Made by a program: the position numbers and the translations under genes. Positions 6,298 through 9,997 of a DNA stretch of 9,997 nucleotides are shown piece by piece. The DNA is taken from positions 1 through 9,997 of the forward strand of contig JADYXV010000393.1 in the NCBI GenBank assembly GCA_020853995.1. Direction: 5' to 3'. The notes beneath the pieces are model-generated. The model did not search any database, was not told the DNA's origin, and worked only from the letters and a program-made list of their open reading frames with translations. How positions within the stretch are numbered: the first letter of the stretch is position 1; each line of letters starts with the position of its first letter. The DNA is from Novosphingobium sp. GTDB lineage: Bacteria; Pseudomonadota; Alphaproteobacteria; Sphingomonadales; Sphingomonadaceae.

Positions 6298-7458
6298 ATG
6301 TCTGACCTTGATGGTTTCCGTCAGGAAATCCGCGATTGGCTGGAGGCCAATTGCCCCGCCGAGATGCGCGAACCTGCGCGTGATGAAGCCGACATCTGTT
6401 GGGGTGGCCGCAACTTCAAATTCAAGAACCCCGCCCAGAAGGCATGGCTCGAAGCCTGCGTTGCCAAAGGCTACACCGTGCCCGATTGGCCCGAGGCCTA
6501 TGGCGGAGCAGGCATGTCTCCGGCGCAGGCGAAGATCTGGCGCGAGGAATGCGCCCGCATCGGTGCGCGGCCTCCGCTGTCGAGCTTCGGCATCTGGATG
6601 CTCGGCCCTGCCTTGCTGAAGTTCGGCACCGAGGAACAGAAGGTCCATTATCTCGGCGAAATCGCTCGCGGTGAAATCCGGTGGTGCCAGGGCTATTCCG
6701 AACCCGGTTCCGGCTCCGATCTGGTCAGTCTGCAAACTTTTGGCGAGGACAGAGGTGACCATTGGGTCGTCAATGGCCAGAAAATCTGGACGTCCTACGC
6801 TGACAAAGCCGACTGGATTTTCTGCCTCGTCCGCACTGACAAGGCCAATACCTATCAGGGCATCAGTTTCCTGCTGTTCGACATGGCCACACCGGGCGTC
6901 ACGACCAAGCCGATCAAACTTATCAGCGGCAATTCGCCTTTCTGTGAAACGTTCTTCGATGATGTGAAGGTGCCCAAGCACCAGATCGTGGGGCAACTCA
7001 ATCGCGGGTGGGATGTGGCCAAGTACCTGCTCGGCCATGAGCGCGAGATGATTTCGGGCGCGGGCGGCGGTGACCGCATGAATGCGATCGGCGCGGTGGT
7101 GGCGCGCAATGGTCTCGATGATCCGATCCTGCGGGCAGAGCTTGCGATGTTCGATGTCGATGCGCTGGCCTATGCCGCAATGGGCGAGAAGTTCCTTGAT
7201 GAAGCCAAAGTCGGCAAGGCGCATCCCGCACAGCCCAATATGATGAAATATGTAGGCACAGAACTGAACAAGCGCCGTCACGAACTGCTGATGGCCGCAG
7301 GCGGATCAACCGCGCTGGAATGGGACAGCGAGCGTACCAATGGCGGCACGCCCGCGCGGAGCTGGCTGCGCACCAAGGCAAACTCGATCGAAGGCGGCAC
7401 CAGCGAGGTCATGCTCAACGTCGTTGCCAAACGCATCCTTGAATTGCCGGGAGCCTGA
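6298..7458 (+). CDS. Acyl-CoA dehydrogenase, catalytic subunit of a probable heteromeric pair
   Basis: A 386-aa FAD-dependent acyl-CoA dehydrogenase that introduces a double bond alpha,beta to a CoA thioester and passes electrons to electron-transfer flavoprotein. QGYSEPGSGSDL (131-142) is the flavin/substrate-contact motif; VVNGQKIWTSYADKADW (157-173) and FFDDVKVP (219-226) are also typical. The C-terminal SIEGGTSEVMLNVVAKRIL has glycine (Gly366) where medium-chain enzymes have the catalytic glutamate, with Glu365 beside it. Instead, LLGHEREM has Glu248 in the helix where isovaleryl-CoA-type dehydrogenases place their base, so Glu248 is the likely catalytic residue. ATG 6298 is preceded by AGAGGAG (6284-6290) at 7 nt; the frame stays open far upstream, but that part is antisense to the SDR and is not coding. 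It is followed after 3 bp by a second, degenerate acyl-CoA dehydrogenase. This arrangement resembles the heterotetrameric enzymes of steroid side-chain (FadE28/29-like) and pimeloyl-CoA metabolism. The substrate is unknown. Confidence 0.92.
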   Translation: MSDLDGFRQEIRDWLEANCPAEMREPARDEADICWGGRNFKFKNPAQKAWLEACVAKGYTVPDWPEAYGGAGMSPAQAKIWREECARIGARPPLSSFGIWMLGPALLKFGTEEQKVHYLGEIARGEIRWCQGYSEPGSGSDLVSLQTFGEDRGDHWVVNGQKIWTSYADKADWIFCLVRTDKANTYQGISFLLFDMATPGVTTKPIKLISGNSPFCETFFDDVKVPKHQIVGQLNRGWDVAKYLLGHEREMISGAGGGDRMNAIGAVVARNGLDDPILRAELAMFDVDALAYAAMGEKFLDEAKVGKAHPAQPNMMKYVGTELNKRRHELLMAAGGSTALEWDSERTNGGTPARSWLRTKANSIEGGTSEVMLNVVAKRILELPGA

Positions 7459-7461
7459 TCC

Positions 7462-8601
7462 ATGCCACTTTATTACACTGAAGATCAGGCGATGCTGGCC
7501 GATACCGTCACAGGCTTCATGGCCGATGCAGGCGGCATCAAGCAGCAGCTGCGCCATTTCCGCGATATGGATTGCAAGGACGGCTTCGGCCACGCCTTGT
7601 GGAAGCAGTTTGCCGAAATGGGCCTGACCGGCATGCTGGCGGAAGAGGCCGATGGCGGGCTCGCCATGGGCCATGTCGAGGCGGGCATCGTGCTCAAGGA
7701 AATCGGGCGGAACCTCACGCCGTCACCGTTTCTGACCACCTCGGTCATGGGCATCACCGCCTTGTCCGGCGGATCGGATGACTTGCGCGGGCGCTGGCTT
7801 CCCGGTGTGATTGCGGGCGATAGCGTGCTGGCCATCGCCATTGATGAAAGCCCCAAGCACCGCCCCGAACGCATCGCAGCCCGCGCGGAAAAGGCGGGTA
7901 ACGGCTTCCGGTTGTCCGGTTCGAAGGCGTTCGTGGTGCAGGGCGCATCGGCAGACGCGATCATTGTCGCTGCACGCACTTCGGGCAGTGACAGTGACGA
8001 CGATGGCATCACGCTGTTTGCCGTGCCCAAGGACGCTTCGGGGATTTCCCACGAAAACCTGCGGCTGGTCGATAGCGCGATGGCCAGCAATATCACGTTC
8101 GACAATGTTGAACTGGATGGCGATTGCGTGATCGGCGATGTCGATGGCGGGCGGGCTTTGCTGAACAAAGTGCTGAATGCAGGGCGTATCGGCGCGGCGG
8201 CAGAACTGACCGGCGTGGGGCAGGGGGCGTTTGACATCACGACCGCTTACCTCAAAACCCGCAAGCAATTCGGGAAGCTGATCGGTGAATTTCAGGCGCT
8301 CCAGCACCGCGCCGCCCATCTTTATTCCGAACTCGAAATCGCCACCGCCGCCGTGATCAAGGCCCAGCAGTTGCTGGACGGCGGATCGGAAAAGGCCGAA
8401 CTGATGGTCTCGGTCGCCAAGGCCAAGGCTGCGCGCACATGCAATCTGGCGGTGCGCGAAGGCGTGCAGATGCACGGCGGGGTCGGCATGACTGATGAAT
8501 ACGATATCGGCCTGTATATGAAGCGTGACCGCTCGCTCAGCGAATTTATGGGCGATCAATATTACCATGCAGAGCGCGTCGCCCGACTGAACGGCTATTG
8601 A
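7462..8601 (+). CDS. Acyl-CoA dehydrogenase-like partner subunit lacking a visible catalytic base
   Basis: A 379-aa member of the acyl-CoA dehydrogenase superfamily that seems to work as the second subunit with the preceding gene. Flavin-binding parts are kept: RKQFGKLIGEFQALQHR (267-283) and QMHGGVGMTDEYD (336-348). The TEP-type motif of the middle domain is degenerate (AIDESPKHRPERIAA, 126-140). Neither usual position for the catalytic glutamate is filled: the helix position reads NAGRIGAAAE (239-248), with Gly241 for Glu, and the C-terminal YEGT-like position reads EFMGDQYYH (361-369). In known alpha2beta2 enzymes of steroid degradation, one subunit supplies the base and the other completes the FAD site; that model fits well here but is inference. 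ATG 7462 lies 3 bp after the previous stop, with CGGGAG overlapping the end of that gene. Translational coupling is likely. Confidence 0.9.
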   Translation: MPLYYTEDQAMLADTVTGFMADAGGIKQQLRHFRDMDCKDGFGHALWKQFAEMGLTGMLAEEADGGLAMGHVEAGIVLKEIGRNLTPSPFLTTSVMGITALSGGSDDLRGRWLPGVIAGDSVLAIAIDESPKHRPERIAARAEKAGNGFRLSGSKAFVVQGASADAIIVAARTSGSDSDDDGITLFAVPKDASGISHENLRLVDSAMASNITFDNVELDGDCVIGDVDGGRALLNKVLNAGRIGAAAELTGVGQGAFDITTAYLKTRKQFGKLIGEFQALQHRAAHLYSELEIATAAVIKAQQLLDGGSEKAELMVSVAKAKAARTCNLAVREGVQMHGGVGMTDEYDIGLYMKRDRSLSEFMGDQYYHAERVARLNGY

Positions 8602-8610
8602 GGATCAGAC

Positions 8611-9414
8611 ATGGATTTCAGCAAACTGTTCAGCCTTGAAGGCCGGGTCGCCGTCGTTACCGGAGGGTCACGCGGAATTGGCGCGATGATTGCCGAAGGG
8701 TTCATCGCGGCGGGCTGTGCGCGGGTCTATATCACGGCGCGCAAGGCGGCGGTGGTTGAAGAAACCGCAGCGCGATTGGGCGAGCGCTGCATCGCCTTGC
8801 CCGGCGACATCGCCAATGTTGCAGGCATCGAACAGCTTGCTGCCGATCTTGCAGCGCGTGAGGACAAGATCGATATACTCGTCAACAATGCCGGGGCTGC
8901 CTGGGGAGCAGAGTTTGACGACTTTCCCGAAGCGGGCTGGAACAAGGTCATGGACCTGAATGTAAAGACCCCGTTCTTCCTGACGCAGAAACTGCATGGC
9001 CTGTTGATGGCAGCGGCAACCAATGGGCAGCCCGCCAAAGTCATCAACATCGCATCGATTGACGGTTTGCGCCCCAATCCGTGGGAAACATACAGCTATC
9101 AGGCGTCAAAGGCGGCGCTTGTCCATCTCACCCGGCGCATGGCCGCCCGGCTCATCCGCGATAACATCGTCGTCAGCTGCATTTGCCCCGGCGCTTTTCC
9201 TTCTGAAATGAACAAGGCCGCTGCCATCAATCCCGAAGAATCGTCCAAAGGCAGTCCCTCAGGCCGCGTCGGGACGATTGAGGATATGGCTGGCGGAGCC
9301 ATCTTCCTTGCCAGCCGGGCGGGGGATTATGTTGTGGGAACGCCACTGCCCATTGATGGCGGCATTGTGAATGGCTGGATTCCCGAAGGCGCGGTTGACC
9401 CTTCGGGCCATTAA
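8611..9414 (+). CDS. Short-chain dehydrogenase/reductase, RhlG-like
   Basis: A 267-aa classical SDR. It has VVTGGSRGIG (15-24), GDIA with Asp66, NNAG (92-95), Asn117 in MDLNVKT, Ser149 in NIASID, and Tyr163-x3-Lys167 (YQASK), so the full Asn-Ser-Tyr-Lys set is present. Arg44 after the second strand (ITARKA) suggests NADP(H). The body, especially VNNAGAAWGAEFDDFPEAGW, KVINIASI and CPGAFPSEMNK, resembles RhlG, named as a 3-oxoacyl-ACP reductase of Pseudomonas rhamnolipid metabolism; similar proteins are often found in acyl-CoA catabolic clusters. Here it probably interconverts a 3-hydroxy/3-oxo acyl thioester or a ring alcohol/ketone made after dehydrogenation by the preceding pair. GAGGA (8600-8604) overlaps the stop of the upstream gene, 6 nt before the ATG, so the three plus-strand genes form one operon. 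The tail after IDGG (GWIPEGAVDPSGH) is proline/acid-rich and variable. Confidence 0.9.
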   Translation: MDFSKLFSLEGRVAVVTGGSRGIGAMIAEGFIAAGCARVYITARKAAVVEETAARLGERCIALPGDIANVAGIEQLAADLAAREDKIDILVNNAGAAWGAEFDDFPEAGWNKVMDLNVKTPFFLTQKLHGLLMAAATNGQPAKVINIASIDGLRPNPWETYSYQASKAALVHLTRRMAARLIRDNIVVSCICPGAFPSEMNKAAAINPEESSKGSPSGRVGTIEDMAGGAIFLASRAGDYVVGTPLPIDGGIVNGWIPEGAVDPSGH

Positions 9415-9421
9415 CAAAACA

Positions 9422-9457
9422 TCCGTTCGTGTCGAGCATAGTCCAGACACGAACGGA
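9422..9457 (-). terminator. Perfect 12-bp hairpin; terminator-like for gmk, resembles a Sphingomonadales repeat
   Basis: TCCGTTCGTGTC (9422-9433) and GACACGAACGGA (9446-9457) are exact inverted copies around a 12-nt loop (GAGCATAGTCCA). Read on the minus strand, the hairpin follows the gmk stop by about 27 nt and runs into a T-rich tract (complement of AAAAC at 9416-9420), so it can end gmk transcription. On the plus strand it follows the SDR stop by 7 nt but is followed by AAAAGG, giving no U-tract. The arm and start of the loop, GTTCGTGTCGAGC, match a short repeat that I recognise as common between genes in Sphingomonadales. Confidence 0.65.
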
Positions 9458-9484
9458 AAAGGTCAGGTGGCGCAAATACGCACC

Positions 9485-9997
9485 TTACCCCCGCATCAAC
9501 CCGCGTACAAAATCGATCAAACCTGTCTGGCGCGTGCGCTTCATGCGTTCAGCCGCCAGAATCTCGCGGACTTTTTCAAAACACACGTCCACGTCGTCAT
9601 TGATCACGACATAGTCATAGCCGTCCCAGTGGCTTATCTCTGCCTGAGCGCGGGCCATGCGCGCCGCGATAACATCAGGCGCATCCGTGCCTCGCCCCGT
9701 CAGGCGGCGGTTCAATTCTTCAAGGCTGGGTGGCAGAATGAACACCCGCACCACGTCGGCTTGCGCTTTCTGGTGCAACTGCTGCGTGCCCTGCCAGTCA
9801 ATATCGAACAGCACATCGCCGCCCGCTTTCAGCCGGTCACGGATCTGCGCCTTGGGCGTGCCATAGCAATTGCCGAAGACCGTAGCCCATTCATAAAACG
9901 CGTTGTCCTCGACCATCCGGTCAAATTCGGCCTGATCGACGAAATAGTAATCCTGCCCCTCAACCTCACCGGGCCGGATCGGCCGCGTAGTGACAGA
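9485..9997 (-). CDS. gmk: Guanylate kinase, 3' part (5' end outside window)
   Basis: This enzyme phosphorylates GMP to GDP with ATP, an essential step of guanine nucleotide supply and recycling. The frame is open from the right edge of the window to the TAA at 9487-9485, giving 170 residues of an expected 200-215. The visible part starts in the GMP-binding region, SVTTRPIRPGEVEGQDYYFV, with the Ser, Arg and Tyr residues that hold the guanine nucleotide. It continues with YEWATVFGNCYGTP, DVLFDIDWQGTQQL (the second conserved acidic strand), VFILPPSLEELNRRLTGRGTD (lid and adenine side) and YDYVVINDDVD. The P-loop (GxSGxGKS) and the start codon lie beyond the window. The methionine at 9916 is internal. 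It converges with the SDR operon, the two stops being about 70 bp apart with a shared hairpin between them. Confidence 0.95.
   Translation of the reverse strand, partial: SVTTRPIRPGEVEGQDYYFVDQAEFDRMVEDNAFYEWATVFGNCYGTPKAQIRDRLKAGGDVLFDIDWQGTQQLHQKAQADVVRVFILPPSLEELNRRLTGRGTDAPDVIAARMARAQAEISHWDGYDYVVINDDVDVCFEKVREILAAERMKRTRQTGLIDFVRGLMRG

Noticed and set aside
6229..7281. Long minus-strand open frame of 350 codons opposite the first plus-strand acyl-CoA dehydrogenase
   Set aside because: It is the mirror frame of a clear ACAD gene with strong family motifs and a good ribosome binding site; the translated product has no recognisable domain. High GC at third positions commonly keeps antisense frames open.
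7723..8568. Minus-strand open frame of 281 codons (and another at 7485-8240) opposite the second acyl-CoA dehydrogenase
   Set aside because: Both are antisense shadows of a well-supported ACAD-family gene and look His/Arg/Ala or Ser/Pro-rich with no family features.
1..9997. CRISPR array, tRNA/rRNA genes, insertion sequence, toxin-antitoxin or phage-defence genes
   Set aside because: No regularly spaced repeats, no cloverleaf-like or rRNA-like sequence, no transposase-like protein and no terminal inverted repeats with target duplications were seen; all long frames are explained by metabolic or housekeeping genes.

Overview
This window looks like chromosomal DNA of an alphaproteobacterium, most probably a member of the Sphingomonadales (Novosphingobium/Erythrobacter/Sphingopyxis type). 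The reasons are the moderately high GC content judged by eye, the class II (plant/actinobacterial-type) DAHP synthase as the shikimate-entry enzyme, and two intergenic hairpins that resemble the short dispersed repeats common in that order. The taxonomic call is inference; no rRNA or other decisive marker is present.

Layout from left to right. (1) The C-terminal part of an M16-family zinc-peptidase-like protein (+, cut by the window edge, ends at 866). (2) A class II DAHP synthase, aroG (+), most likely starting at a GTG at 942, followed by a strong GC-rich hairpin. (3) A minus-strand gene group, transcribed from about 6115 down to 2373: a short-chain dehydrogenase (SDR) with a TTG start, an ACAD10/11-like acyl-CoA dehydrogenase, a zinc-dependent medium-chain alcohol dehydrogenase and a small RNase H-like protein. 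(4) A 182-bp divergent promoter region (6116-6297). (5) A tightly packed plus-strand operon of three genes: two acyl-CoA dehydrogenase subunits that look like a catalytic/non-catalytic pair, and an RhlG-like SDR. (6) A perfect 12-bp hairpin, then the 3' part of guanylate kinase, gmk (-, cut by the right window edge).

The ends of the window are housekeeping genes (aroG, gmk). The middle, about 2766-9414, is a divergent catabolic island of six oxidoreductases: three acyl-CoA dehydrogenase polypeptides, two SDRs and one MDR alcohol dehydrogenase. They would suit oxidation of an alcohol or ketone together with alpha,beta-desaturation of one or more CoA thioesters, for example an alicyclic, branched, hydroxylated or steroid/terpenoid-derived acid. 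No CoA ligase, enoyl-CoA hydratase, thiolase, transporter or regulator lies inside the window, so the substrate cannot be assigned from this sequence.

I found no tRNA, rRNA, CRISPR array, insertion sequence, prophage gene or defence system. The most interesting points are the predicted heteromeric acyl-CoA dehydrogenase, the ACAD10/11-like enzyme next to an SDR but without its kinase, and an RNase H-like gene that follows the catabolic operon by 3 bp and lacks the usual fourth active-site carboxylate.
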